The notes: generated from the letters alone by a model not told the origin. Counted from the stretch's first letter, positions 26,691-37,700 are shown. The stretch: DNA of 64,000 bases from Pseudobdellovibrionaceae bacterium (GCA_947444305.1 CANEZP010000004.1:62001-126000), one strand, 5' to 3'. Made by a program: numbers and translations.

Positions 26691-27227
26691 ATGTCAAGTT
26701 CGAAACGTTACGCACTGAATAAAAACAAGTATTTGCTCGAGGCCGAAGTCGATCGGCTCAACCATATTTTGGATTCGTTCCAACTTAAGGACGCAAGAAA
26801 TTGCACGCTGCTTTGGATGCTTTTGCACTGCGGAGCCCGGGCGCAGGAAGTTTTGAATCTCAGGCCCGAAGACCTCAACGTTTACGAACAGTCGATATTT
26901 ATCAGGGGTTTGAAGGGCAGCAACGACCGGGAAATTCCGCTCCCCACCTGGCTTTTTCAAAAGCTTGAAGCGCAGGCGATGCGGACCAAGGGCGAGGCGC
27001 CGATTTTTCCAATCACGTACAATCGGCTTCGCCAAATATGGACGCTCTACCGGCCGGTGCATAAAAAGTTGCACGCCCTTCGCCACACGTTCGCGATCCG
27101 GCTCTTCAAAAAAACGAAAGATTTACGGCTTATTCAGGTGGCCCTCGGGCACCGAAATATCACCAACACGATGATCTACGCGGACTACATCTACAGTCAG
27201 GAAGAATTACGCAAACTGATTCTCTAA
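26691..27227 (+). CDS. Tyrosine recombinase, catalytic domain only
   Basis: A 178-residue site-specific recombinase/integrase. The active site is complete: Arg in HCGARAQEVLNL, Lys in IRGLKGSNDREIPL, HxxR in LHALRHTFAIRL, His in ALGHRNITNTMIYADY with the nucleophilic Tyr at its end. There is no room for the N-terminal core-binding domain of phage integrases; size is like FimB/FimE. Possible roles are DNA inversion, or resolution or mobility of a small element. No phage genes or attachment sites are seen around it. A/T content is high on both sides. Confidence 0.82.
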   Translation: MSSSKRYALNKNKYLLEAEVDRLNHILDSFQLKDARNCTLLWMLLHCGARAQEVLNLRPEDLNVYEQSIFIRGLKGSNDREIPLPTWLFQKLEAQAMRTKGEAPIFPITYNRLRQIWTLYRPVHKKLHALRHTFAIRLFKKTKDLRLIQVALGHRNITNTMIYADYIYSQEELRKLIL

Positions 27228-27518
27228 GAGGCAGATCCTTATAATTTCGATAACAACTGGTTATAATATGGAACCACGCCGACTAAACTAGATATTTTCT
27301 ATAGGGCATTGGCTATGAGGCCTCAAAACTCTATAGATTGGCTCTGCCGCCAAGGAAGTTTGAATATCCCTATCTTTATTTCATTGCTTTAAAGATATTA
27401 CGGTTCCTTATTTCAGATAATGAATTTTTTCATACTTGCGGCAGTTCAAGATTCTTTGGCTCAACCGGCCCGACCTCGTTCACCATAGGATTTCATTTTA
27501 ACGTGTGGGGGGGTTCAC

Positions 27519-30500
27519 ATGTCCAAGGGGTGGCGTTTTCTAGCGCTCGTAGTTTTGATGATGTCTATGCCGCAGGCCTTTGCGGATAGTGCGGTGTCGG
27601 TCGTGTCTTTTCCTCGGCCCGAGGGCTTCATTAGCATCGACGATATCCAACGGATGTCGGAAGAAGAGGCCGGCAAAGTCCGCGACGATATGAACGCGGC
27701 GATCGTAGGTCTAAGAAAGGTCACCCGCCGCTCGGACAATGTGCGCATTCCGGTTGAGCGTATCGTCGAGGTGTCCCGCTACCAAACTCAAGAAGCGATG
27801 CAGGCTTTGATCATCCTCTTCAAAGAGGAGATGAAAAAGTTTAACGGCAAACCGCCGGCGACGGTCATCGTCTTTTTAACTACGCTGCAAGCGATCGGCG
27901 CGATGGGCAGCTCATCGCCCCACCGGCTACACGAAGCTTTGCTCGCGATGCTCAATGAGTTTGAAGGAAGGGTCGTGAAGACCGTTCTCGAAGGCGAAAT
28001 GGGCCATACGATCAACAAACTGAAATCCGTGATTGCGAAACGCCAACAAACGCTCGTCAATTTGAACGATCTTTTGCACGCGATCGAGCAAGCCAATAAC
28101 GGACCCGAAGTGGTGTTAGAGCGCGCCGAAAAAATTCTGACCGCGGGCTTGGTCGGCCAGCCGGAAGTAACGCAAGCGTTGTTGGACATGGAATGGAGAA
28201 GCGCCCTTTACGGCAAATCGCGATCGCTGCCCGACGCGATCTATTTACTGGGCTTGCCCGGAACCGGTAAGGACACGGCGGCCGAAGTTTTCGCCGACGC
28301 GCTCAACGGCGAAAAGAACAAACACAAAACCCACATGTACCGACTGCCGCTGATGAAACACCGCGCGGATCTTTGGCAGGTACTCGGCTCGTCGACCGGT
28401 TACGTCGGTTCCGAAAATTTGCCGCCCTTCCTGCAGTTCTTGGTTCACCACTCGGGCGGAAAATATAAGCTCGAAGAATTCAAAGACGGCAGCAAGACCT
28501 TAACCCGCATCATCGACAATCCGGATTGGAAGGGTGAATTGCTGCCCGGGTACACGGCGCCCAACCGCGGAATCGTTTTCGTGAACGAATTCCACAACTG
28601 GTCCAAACAGCTCAAAGATGATTTCCTAAAACAGGCGCTGGAAAAAGGCGTATTCACGATCAACAACCCGCAAGGGGGCTTGAGCGAGATTTACGTTCCG
28701 ATCCGCTTCGTGATCGCTTCGAACGAAGGGATTCGTTTAACGACTTCGCGCGAAGCGAACGGTCAACGCCAGGGCAAGCCGCTGACTTACGAACAGATGG
28801 TCAGCAAGTGGGAGCAGATCCACGAGAATAAACGCGCCCTCAAGGCCGAGATCTTGGCCAGCAACGGTTCGCCGAACCAAGCCGTCGTCGGTGAATCGGC
28901 GCCCGGCATCTCCGAAGAACTGCTGAACCGTATCCCCGAACGCTTCATCATGCTGATGCGTCCGCTTTCGCCCGAGCATTTGCAACAGATCGCGACCGGC
29001 TACCTCGAAAAGCTGCGTGAACGCCTGAACGATTCGCCCCTGCTCGGTAAAGTGGAACTCACCTGGACCAACGAACTCGTCGTGGCTTTGCAAGAATACG
29101 ACTACATCGCCGAAGAAAACGCACGGCCGGTGCTCGGCCGTTTGATGAGCTTGGTTGAAGAGCCGCTGCTCGACGCCGTTCGCGGCAGCAAGGTCGAACA
29201 GAACCAGAACATCCAGCTCGACATTCAAGTGAATCCCGATAATTCGCGCAGCCTCGTGATTAGCTCGGGCGACGACCGGGTCGTGAAGCAACTGATCCGC
29301 ACGACGACCAAGGATATCGCCAACCCGCCGATTAGCGATGAGCGCATCGACGAGATGTCGGGTCTTGAAGAACATTTAAAAACGAATGTCTTCGGCATCG
29401 ACGATGTGCTCGAAAGATTGAGCGAGCGCATCTTGAGCATCGAGAACGAAGCCACCGGCGCGAGCGCGCGGCCTGTCAACGCGATCATGCTCAATGGTTT
29501 GAGCTCGACCGGTAAAACCGAAACGGCTAAGCAACTCGCAAAGTACGTCCGTAAGGGCGACGATGAACTCGTCACCTTTGACTTCAGTCAGATTCAAACG
29601 CTGCACGACTTCAAGGTGAAGATCCTGGGCTTAAAAGACGGTCTGGGTAATCCCGTGCCTTCCGAATTCATGAAGTACTACGACCGCTCGAACGGCCGCT
29701 TCATCGTGGCCTTCGACGAACTCGCCAACGTCCGCGATATGGATTTACTGAAAGCGCTTTACGACTTCTTCCGGGAGCCGGTCGTATCGACGTTCTCCGA
29801 CGGAAAGCCGCGCGCTATGGGCGGCGTAACCGTCATCATCACCGGCAACCCCGGCCAGGAAATGTACGCGCAAGTGCCGCGCACGCCGCCGATGGAAGTG
29901 CAAATGCTCGCGTGGGCCGAGATCGCCAAGAAACTGAACAACGATCCCGAAATGCAACGGAGCGTGCTCGAAAAGTTTTATCCCGAGCCGTTCATCACGC
30001 GCATCGGTCGTAACAACATCTTCTTCACGCCGCCCCATTCGTACAAATCTTTACGCCAGCTCTCGCAGTTGAAATTGGGCCAGGCGCTTAAACGCATGGC
30101 TTCCGAAGATAGCCGCCGCGGCTGGAAGGTCGTATTCCCTTCGGCCGATGAGTATTCGAAATTCATCAATATGATCATCGATGAAGGTTTCTCGCTGCGC
30201 TACCAAGGTGCTTCGATCGAGTCGTTCGTCCGGGATGATGTCGAAGAAAAGGTTAAGTATTTATTGCTTAAGAATAAAGTGCCCTCGGGTTCAACCGCCG
30301 TCTTGAAGTATCGCTCGCAGACTTCGAACGAGTCCGAGGATACGCCCGGCCACGTTTACTATGACGTGTACGTCGACGGTCAAGATAAGCCCCTCGAATT
30401 GAAGATCCGCCGCCCGCACGTCGATCGCCCCTTGGATAAAGACGAAACGAATGATTTGCTCACCGCCTTTCACGAAGCCGGTCACAGCATCATCCGTAAC

Positions 30501-31346
30501 GCGCTCTTTAATAAGGTGTTCAAATCGACGATGATCTCGGTCATCCCGGGCATTTCGTTCATCGGCGATAAGTTCATTTACTATGCCGGCGTCGCGAAAT
30601 CCGAACAGCAACGGGAAGCGTACTCGAGCCGCGACTACATGGTTCGCCACATCGCGATTCTCCTCGGCGGCGAAACCGCCGAACGTTTGGTTTCGCGCGG
30701 CAGCCGAAGCTCGGCCGGGAAATCGAACGATGTTGAACGTGCCACGAAAACCGCGCGCGATGCGATCATCAAATATGGTTTGTCGGAAACTTGGGGCCTA
30801 CGCGCCGTTCCCGCCGGCACTAAAATGGAAGATTACATCGCGAGTCTTCCCGACCGCGAAAAGGTTTTGTTGAACCAAGAGGTCGACAAGCTTTTGAACG
30901 AAGGCCGAAAGCTCGCCGAACAAGTTTTGGAAGCGAACTTCAAAGACACGTTCATCCCGCTCGCCATCGACTTAGCCGAGCGCGGGGTGCTCGACGAAGA
31001 AGGGCTCGACGCTTTCTACGCCGAACGGACGCTCGTGGACCCTACGGTGATCTCGGCTTACCAGCGCACGATGAATCACGCGCGTACGGTCGGTCGCAAA
31101 TGGCGGAACCTCGGTCGTACGCCCTCGGGCGAAGTGCAACTCGACGCGAGCATCCCGCTCCCGAGATTTCACGCGGATCTGAAAGCCATCGCGGAAAAAG
31201 CGAAGGCTGATCAATACGCCGAAGTCCCGTTGCCCGCGAACGCTCCGATCGGTACCAACGCCGCCGCGAGCGCCGCGGAGAACGCAAAAGAGGCCGGCCA
31301 ATCGCCGGCGCAGCCCGCTTGCGCTGAATTCTTAAAAGCTAGTTAG
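27519..31346 (+). CDS. Exported double AAA+ ATPase fused to an FtsH-type M41 protease
   Basis: 1275 residues. It has a Sec signal (MSKGWRFLALVVLMMSM, PQAFA, cleavage near residue 22). Two Clp-like AAA+ modules follow: module 1 has Walker A GLPGTGKD (Lys251) and Walker B VFVNE (Asn356-Glu357, Asn in place of the usual Asp); module 2 has GLSSTGKT (Lys666) and VAFDE (Asp733-Glu734). The C-terminal third is a peptidase M41 domain: AFHEAGHSII (His985, Glu986, His989) and SNDVERATKTAR with the third zinc ligand Asp1071. FtsH normally has one AAA domain of another clade and a membrane anchor. There is a single Cys (near the C-terminus). GGGGGGG precedes ATG. The 291-base gap upstream (27228-27518) is AT-rich and shows no gene. 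Confidence 0.8.
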   Translation: MSKGWRFLALVVLMMSMPQAFADSAVSVVSFPRPEGFISIDDIQRMSEEEAGKVRDDMNAAIVGLRKVTRRSDNVRIPVERIVEVSRYQTQEAMQALIILFKEEMKKFNGKPPATVIVFLTTLQAIGAMGSSSPHRLHEALLAMLNEFEGRVVKTVLEGEMGHTINKLKSVIAKRQQTLVNLNDLLHAIEQANNGPEVVLERAEKILTAGLVGQPEVTQALLDMEWRSALYGKSRSLPDAIYLLGLPGTGKDTAAEVFADALNGEKNKHKTHMYRLPLMKHRADLWQVLGSSTGYVGSENLPPFLQFLVHHSGGKYKLEEFKDGSKTLTRIIDNPDWKGELLPGYTAPNRGIVFVNEFHNWSKQLKDDFLKQALEKGVFTINNPQGGLSEIYVPIRFVIASNEGIRLTTSREANGQRQGKPLTYEQMVSKWEQIHENKRALKAEILASNGSPNQAVVGESAPGISEELLNRIPERFIMLMRPLSPEHLQQIATGYLEKLRERLNDSPLLGKVELTWTNELVVALQEYDYIAEENARPVLGRLMSLVEEPLLDAVRGSKVEQNQNIQLDIQVNPDNSRSLVISSGDDRVVKQLIRTTTKDIANPPISDERIDEMSGLEEHLKTNVFGIDDVLERLSERILSIENEATGASARPVNAIMLNGLSSTGKTETAKQLAKYVRKGDDELVTFDFSQIQTLHDFKVKILGLKDGLGNPVPSEFMKYYDRSNGRFIVAFDELANVRDMDLLKALYDFFREPVVSTFSDGKPRAMGGVTVIITGNPGQEMYAQVPRTPPMEVQMLAWAEIAKKLNNDPEMQRSVLEKFYPEPFITRIGRNNIFFTPPHSYKSLRQLSQLKLGQALKRMASEDSRRGWKVVFPSADEYSKFINMIIDEGFSLRYQGASIESFVRDDVEEKVKYLLLKNKVPSGSTAVLKYRSQTSNESEDTPGHVYYDVYVDGQDKPLELKIRRPHVDRPLDKDETNDLLTAFHEAGHSIIRNALFNKVFKSTMISVIPGISFIGDKFIYYAGVAKSEQQREAYSSRDYMVRHIAILLGGETAERLVSRGSRSSAGKSNDVERATKTARDAIIKYGLSETWGLRAVPAGTKMEDYIASLPDREKVLLNQEVDKLLNEGRKLAEQVLEANFKDTFIPLAIDLAERGVLDEEGLDAFYAERTLVDPTVISAYQRTMNHARTVGRKWRNLGRTPSGEVQLDASIPLPRFHADLKAIAEKAKADQYAEVPLPANAPIGTNAAASAAENAKEAGQSPAQPACAEFLKAS

Positions 31347-31360
31347 TGTGAATGTCCTAC

Positions 31361-31380
31361 GCGCGCCGGCTACGGCGCGC
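31361..31380. terminator. GC-rich hairpin between convergent genes
   Basis: GCGCGCCG-GCTA-CGGCGCGC forms a perfect 8-bp stem with a 4-base loop, 14 bases after the stop at 31346 and 16 bases before the stop of the opposite-strand gene at 31397. No U-tract follows on either strand, so it may act as a bidirectional pause or mRNA end stabiliser rather than a classical intrinsic terminator. Confidence 0.45.
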
Positions 31381-31396
31381 GCTCAGCCGCACTGCC

Positions 31397-34300
31397 TTAA
31401 TGGCAGGTCACGGTCCCGCCGGTGATTTCTTTACAGATCTCGTCCAAATACAAATTAAAAAGATGCAATGTCCGCTGTTCCATCAACCGTTCGATGCCGT
31501 AGGGTTTCGTCACGAGTTGGCTGACCGACGACCGTCTCCAGTAATCGCCTAACGCGGAATCGGAAAGTTCTTGTTGTTCAAGGTGCGCCAGCGCTTCTTC
31601 GCGCATCTCGAGCGTCCGTTGCACGATCACGGTCATGTATTTATGAAGCGTCTCGCGGTCGAGGTCCTGGTGCATATTCACGTGACGGTGCAAGACTTGG
31701 CGAACCGCTTCGAACTCGGGGTAGAGCAAGCGGTTGACGTAGCCTTTCTCCCAAAGATCACGTGGGCGATGAAGATGCTTAGCCTTGTTGAATTCGCTGT
31801 GCGGGTAATCGCGTTCGGCCTGCATCTCGGCTTCGACGGCGCGGCGCTCGCCGTAAACGATCATATCTTGTTGCCATACGTGGGCGACGGCGGCCTTCGC
31901 GGCGGCCTCACGGTCTAAACCGGCTTCGAGTTGCAGATGGTAATTTTCGAGCCAGATTTTGAAATGTTCCATTTCGTGCGCGAGCGCCGCGATGGCGCGG
32001 TCACGCAACAGATCTATACCGATGACGGGTATCAAATACGATTTCGAGGTCGGATCAAGATTGACCCAGAAGTAAGGCGACTCGAAGCCCCAGCCGGCAA
32101 ATACCTTTCTATCGGTCCCGGTGAGAATGCGGTTCTTCATCAAACGCACTTGCCCGCCGTTCTCCTTCACGAAGTCGATCATATTTTGCAGAACCGGATC
32201 TTGGACCGCGACGATCTCGGCCATCTCGTATTTTTCCCGGCGCTCGGTCAACTTTTCCCAGTAATAAGCGACGACCGGTTCCTCGAGTTTGCGATACGAA
32301 ATCTTATGATTGAGTTCGTGATATCGGTGACTTGTCGGATCTTGCCGCCGGCGGCCGAGGTGATCCCACCAGTCGCGGTCTTCGTTCATGACCTCACGAA
32401 GCGCCGTGGCCAGCGCGCCGTTCGTGCCGCGCAAAGAATCGAAGGCCGATTCGATCACGCGCGAGAGCATCAGCAAACTCTTGAGTTCATTCTCCGGATT
32501 TTGCGAAAAATCTCGCAGCCGCGAAGGCAGCGCGGCGGTGTCGCCCGGGAGCAAGTGCAGCAGCCCGCGCAGATCAAAGGATAAGTGCAGCGCCCTTTCT
32601 TTCAGTGACGTAAGATCTTCAGGGAACAAACCGATGTCGGCCGCGGTATCGACCGCTTTCCAAAGATCTTTTAAACCCGTCAACGCGGCGATGCCGTTTT
32701 CGACTTCCGAAGCGATCATGCGCGAATGGGGATAGGGGCGTTCGCCCGCGCTGTCGAGCCAATCGCGCAAACCTTTGAACCGGCCGATCTTATTCTCGAG
32801 CACCACGCCGATTCCGTACCCACCACCGCGTGAGGTGTTACTGAATAGCCCCCCAGGGGGCGCCGTACGCAGCAAGATAGAGTTCGGGCCGGCATTGACG
32901 GAGCCGTCGGGCTTCATCATCACGAACAGGCGAAGATCGATCGCAACGTCAACGGTGTTCGTCTCGTTCGCCATTGGGAGGGTGGCGATCGGGCTGACGT
33001 ATTGAATTTCGTAATCGCCGGGATTCTGTTTCACTTGCTGAAGCAACGCCGCCTTGGCGCCGGCATCCAGGTTGCGCAAAAAGAAAATTCCTGCGCCGCC
33101 GGAATTAGCGGGAGCTTTCACGACGAAGTCGTCGGGGTTTTTAAATAGAGGTTTTAACTTGTCGGGTTTAAGACTCGCCACCGGACTGGCCACTCCGCCG
33201 CGTACGGAACCTTTCGCGAGGTACTGGCTCACGATACGGAACAAGCGTTTGTCGTCGACCAAGCGCCCGCCGATATTGCTTACGTAGAGCTTACGGCTTT
33301 TTACGGCGCGCGCAATACTTCCTCGCGCGGCCGTCGGCCGCGCAGGGTCCGCGCCGATTTTATCCCACACATCTTCGAGCAAAGGCTCGCCGTGTTTGCC
33401 GCGTTCGACGCCGTCGATCGCGCCGTCCGGCCCGTAGGTCCAACGGTAAATTGCGCCCGGGCGAAGACGAAGACCCGTTTTATTCGCGAGGGCCGACAAA
33501 TCGGCGTACTGCGGGCTGATTAGCGGAATCTTCTCGTCCGTACTCTGCAGGAAAAACGATTCTTCCATGCGGTTGTATATGCCGGTGACGACCGGATCCT
33601 CACCGCCGCCGGCCGTGCGTAAACGAATACTTCCCCCGGCGTCTTCGTAAAGATCGCTGCTTTTGACGAGCGGCATGCCCGTATGCTTCGCGATCGCCGC
33701 GACGTCGGGGTGCGCGCCGTTGTAAATACCCGGACTGATCACGACCGAAATGCCTTCGCTCTTCGTCCACTCACGCGCGCTGAGTTCGATCGCCTCGCGT
33801 AAAAGAGTAAAAGTGTTGTCGCGCGGCAGGTAAGGCTTCAGCACGCGGCTTACGTCGCGGTCGGCTTCCAGCAGCGAATCCAACATCTCCTTATTATTGG
33901 CGAGCCCACTCGGCGTACCTAAGTTCATTTCAAAAAATACGTTTTGCGGTTTCGCAGGATCGACGATGGCACCGTCAAAACCACTGACCGCTAAAAAAGG
34001 ATATGCGGCCATCTCGCCCGAAATCATCGCCGGTTCCATGTAGATCGATTCGCGCAAAACTTTGAGCACGATCGCCGCTTCTTTTTCAGGCAACTGCGAG
34101 AGACCTAAAGATTCGGCCGTCCAGTTTTTTTGCGAATACGCTTTTTGCAAAAGCTCGCGCAACGACTTCAAGACCGGCCCCGTTGATTTGACCATACGAT
34201 CAAAATCTTTTTTCAGAACGGGCGCGACGTGCCCGTTTACCGGAACGGCGACGAACTTGTCGTAGAAACCTGTTTCCGGATTACGAACTTGAAAAGACAT

Positions 34301-34594
34301 TTCCTTGCGTGCGTGATCTTCGGTCAATCCGTCATCGACAATTTTTTGATAGTGGGGCGCGCGTTGCTTATAGATTGTGCTGAGTTCATGCAAGGCTTGA
34401 TGACGCTCTGAGTTTTCAAAAACGGAATCGAAACTAATCGTGGTGAGCGTCTTGAGAATTTCTTCACAAAGTTTTTCGCTCTCCGCATCGGTCATCGCAA
34501 AGGTCGCCGGCGTAAGCGCCGCAACTGCAACGATAAGGAACGCTATTTTCAAAAATCTTAAGACTCTCTCATAATTCAGACTAATGTTTTCCAT
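31397..34594 (-). CDS. Exported circularly permuted ATP-grasp protein with C-terminal HExxH domain
   Basis: 1065 residues with a signal peptide (hydrophobic IAFLIVAVAALTPATFA, cleavage about residue 33). Residues 180-620 match the circularly permuted ATP-grasp ligase pattern: FFEMNLGTPSGLANN, VVISPGIYNGAHPDVAAI with MPLVKSSDLYED, GGRLVDDKRLFRIVSQYL, FVVKAPANSGGAGIFFLR (ATP-binding Lys) and VDVAIDLRLFVM. Near the C-terminus AALAHEMEHFKIW (His873, Glu874, His877) is a zinc-peptidase motif, with ERRAVEAE as a possible third-ligand segment. Such ATP-grasp enzymes form amide bonds, so ligase and peptidase activity may be combined. Convergent with the AAA+-M41 gene and divergent from 34724. Only 3 Cys. 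Confidence 0.68.
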   Translation of the reverse strand: MENISLNYERVLRFLKIAFLIVAVAALTPATFAMTDAESEKLCEEILKTLTTISFDSVFENSERHQALHELSTIYKQRAPHYQKIVDDGLTEDHARKEMSFQVRNPETGFYDKFVAVPVNGHVAPVLKKDFDRMVKSTGPVLKSLRELLQKAYSQKNWTAESLGLSQLPEKEAAIVLKVLRESIYMEPAMISGEMAAYPFLAVSGFDGAIVDPAKPQNVFFEMNLGTPSGLANNKEMLDSLLEADRDVSRVLKPYLPRDNTFTLLREAIELSAREWTKSEGISVVISPGIYNGAHPDVAAIAKHTGMPLVKSSDLYEDAGGSIRLRTAGGGEDPVVTGIYNRMEESFFLQSTDEKIPLISPQYADLSALANKTGLRLRPGAIYRWTYGPDGAIDGVERGKHGEPLLEDVWDKIGADPARPTAARGSIARAVKSRKLYVSNIGGRLVDDKRLFRIVSQYLAKGSVRGGVASPVASLKPDKLKPLFKNPDDFVVKAPANSGGAGIFFLRNLDAGAKAALLQQVKQNPGDYEIQYVSPIATLPMANETNTVDVAIDLRLFVMMKPDGSVNAGPNSILLRTAPPGGLFSNTSRGGGYGIGVVLENKIGRFKGLRDWLDSAGERPYPHSRMIASEVENGIAALTGLKDLWKAVDTAADIGLFPEDLTSLKERALHLSFDLRGLLHLLPGDTAALPSRLRDFSQNPENELKSLLMLSRVIESAFDSLRGTNGALATALREVMNEDRDWWDHLGRRRQDPTSHRYHELNHKISYRKLEEPVVAYYWEKLTERREKYEMAEIVAVQDPVLQNMIDFVKENGGQVRLMKNRILTGTDRKVFAGWGFESPYFWVNLDPTSKSYLIPVIGIDLLRDRAIAALAHEMEHFKIWLENYHLQLEAGLDREAAAKAAVAHVWQQDMIVYGERRAVEAEMQAERDYPHSEFNKAKHLHRPRDLWEKGYVNRLLYPEFEAVRQVLHRHVNMHQDLDRETLHKYMTVIVQRTLEMREEALAHLEQQELSDSALGDYWRRSSVSQLVTKPYGIERLMEQRTLHLFNLYLDEICKEITGGTVTCH

Positions 34595-34723
34595 AACCCC
34601 TCAACTCTCCCACTCGCCCCGATGGGAACTTCGATCGAAACTTTTTTGTTTTCGCAGATTGACTGAATTCGATTCAAACTAATACGGTTGCTGCACATTT
34701 CGATTTCTGGGGGGCTAGGGTCA
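34595..34723. promoter_or_regulatory. Divergent promoter region with two palindromes
   Basis: 129 bases shared by two divergent genes of the cluster. On the plus strand TTGACT (34659-34664) and TAATAC (34680-34685) could be a -35/-10 pair with a short 15-base spacer. That spacer largely consists of a dyad, TGAAT-TCG-ATTCA (34664-34676). A second palindrome, TTCGATCGAA, is at 34630-34639. Regulator unknown; promoter call is tentative. Confidence 0.35.
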
Positions 34724-37700
34724 ATGGAATTAATTGCATTTGCGTATGCATTTGTACGAAACGCTAAGATATCGGGCACAGTTGCCGCATTTTCACTCTT
34801 ATTTCAGCTTATTCAGGCCGGCGACGTCGCCTACGCCAGGGAAACCAAGCATCCCGACGATAAAATCTTACGTGCGCAGCTCTTCAGCACTAAATTTTTA
34901 AATTTCGCGAATTCGCAGCGAGACGCGCATAAAAATCCATTGCCGGCGAACGTTTACTATAGCTCGGAGATCATGACCGACGTGATCGCCCAGGACATCA
35001 TCGATCATAACTTCTCACGTCCGCTGTTTCGTGACGACCTGGCCGATCAAGCCTTAGACGTCCTGATCCGCGAAAAGGGCAAATATCCCATTCTCATCGG
35101 TGAACCCGGCGCCGGAAAAACGGCCACGACCGAATTGATGGTCTACAAAATCTTAGCGCGCGATTATCCCGAGACAAGCGCCTACCGTCAGGCGTTCTAC
35201 GACGCCGTCGTGTTACGCGTGAGCGCGCGCCTCTTCATCCCCGGCGGAACCGATCTCAATTCCTACATGAACACCGTTCAGTTCATTTCCAAAAGCCTGA
35301 ACCGCAAAATCATAGTGCAAATGTTCGAAAGCCAATTTCTTAACGATTACAACGTCGGCGTCTTACGCGAATTGGCCGACAAACGCGACGGTGGCGTTCC
35401 CGTCGTTCTCGAAACCGACTCGAAATCTTACGGCAATACCATCAAAAATCACCCTAGCTTTAACTCCATCTCGCGCGCCATCATGGTGCCGCAAACCTCG
35501 ACCGCCGAGACGAGAGCGATTATCAAAGAGCAACTCCTTCCCCGCTTAAATGCAGAGCTGGATGTCACGCTCGACGACGATATTCTCGAGACCATTCTCG
35601 ACCTAGCAAAAGATTACGGCCGCGACTCGGCCGATCCACGCCGCAGCCTTTACCTGACGGAAGAATTTGCGATCGATTGGAACCGCCGCGGCGCGACCGG
35701 CACACAGCCCACGCGTTTCGACCTCTATAAATTCGTCGCGCGCGAAGCCCGCTTCCCGGTCATTCCGCAAAACGAAAAAGAATTTTCCGAGTACATGGAA
35801 AGTCTCCGTGAGCGCGTAAAGAAACGTGTCGTCGCGCAAGATACCATCGTCGACGGCTTGATCGATCAATTTCGCACGGCGCTCACTTCGCGGATCCGGC
35901 AACACTCAGTCGCGATGATCATGGGCCCCACCGGCGTAGGTAAAACTTTGTCGGCCGAGGTTCTCGCCGAAGAATTCTACGGCGACCGTGACCGCGTGCT
36001 CGAACTGGACATGACGCAATTCGGGGATGCGACCGGCTTAAATACTTTATTCGGCGCTTCGAACGGATACATTTCGTCGGATAAAGAAAAAGGCGTCGTG
36101 TGCGAATTTCTCGACGGGCCCGGTAAGGGCGGCGGCGTTTTAATCTTGAACGAAATTGAAGAAGCGCACGGCGAGGTCTTCACCCGCTTCATGGAATTGT
36201 TCGACAAAGGTGTAGTTCGTTGCGGTGACGGCCGGTTACGGCACCTCGGTCGCTCACTCATCGTGATGACTTCGAATAAAAATACCGACCGCATCTTGTC
36301 GTACGACGCCATTCGTGGGATGAGCACGCAGGAGCTCGACCGCAGGCTTTCGCAGATCACCCAGGATCAGCTCAAAAAAGCATTCAGCGAAAAAGCATCG
36401 TACACTCAGAGCGATTCGAAGGTCGTGAAGTCGGCCGTACTCGAAAGGGTCGATCAATTTTATTTCGCTTCACCGTTGCTTCAGGAAAATGCGGTCGCGG
36501 TTTCAAATCTTGAGATTAATAAGTTCGTCGGCGCGTATAACCGCCAAAGCAAAAGCGTACTCGAGGTTGACCCGTCGTTTGGTTTTGTTTTGACTAGCGC
36601 ATTCTACAACGAATCTCTCGGCGCGAGGCAAATCCGTACCGCCGTTCAGCAATCCATCTCGAACTCGGTTCAAGACTTCAAAAAGCAATTTGGTTACGAT
36701 TCAAGCCGGTTGGTCATATCCGCTAAGCTTCACCCGTCACGCAAAACATCTTCGTTCATTACCGTCACGGACCCCGACACCGGGCAGGAAATCACGAATG
36801 ATGGCCCGCGCGTGCCCGTGGTCAACAAAATGCTCGACCCCGAATTCCGCCAGCGCCTGGTGGACTTTGAGGCAAACCTTAAAACCGAAGTTTTCGGGCA
36901 AGACGAGACGATCGCCGCCATGGCGTCGGCCATCAAAGCGCGCTTTTTGCGCGGCGGTAAAGGCGACGTCGTCGCCGGTTTTCTCATCGGCGCCACGGGC
37001 GCGGGAAAATCGCAACTCGGAAAATCTTCGTCAAAGGCTCTCTACGGCCGTGCGGAAGCCTTCGTGCTCATCGAGATGGGCAAAGTTCAAAATGCATTGG
37101 ATATGTACAACATCTTCTCGCCGCCCAAGGGCATCATCGGCTCGGACGCACCGGGCCTGGTCGAGCAATTCTTAATTCAATACCCCGATGGCGGAACGCT
37201 GATCTTCGACGAAATGAGCAACGCCGGCGGCGGCAATCCCGAAATCAAAGCCGCGATCGCCAAGCAATTCTATACGATGATCGAAGAAGGCATTTACCGT
37301 AATCCCGCGGGCAAAGTTTATGACCTGAGTAACCATCTCCTCATCATGACCGGCAATGACGGAGAGGAAATCTTTAAGGGTTTAAGCAGTGACTCATTGC
37401 TGGAGCAACAATACCAAGAAGCCACTAAAAATCCGGAGCTGGTTAAAGAACTGCTACGCAAAGCCGGCTTTACCGATGCGTTCCTCGGCCGCCTAAGCTT
37501 CGCGCAATTGATGCGCCCCACGCTCGGTGACATCAAGATCATGATCGCACGTAAGATGCTGAACCAGTGGCGCAAGGAAGTTGAAGCGCAACAACCGTTC
37601 GATATCCAGTACGATGAAGACTTCGTAAAACAAATCGGCCATCTTATGTACTCACCAAAATCGGGCGCTCGCTCGATCAGCCACTTCATCTCGTCAACCA

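Noticed and set aside
26437-27518. Invertible promoter switch controlled by the FimB-like recombinase
   Set aside because: I looked for matching inverted repeats on both sides of AT-rich segments near the recombinase and found none long enough to support a switch.
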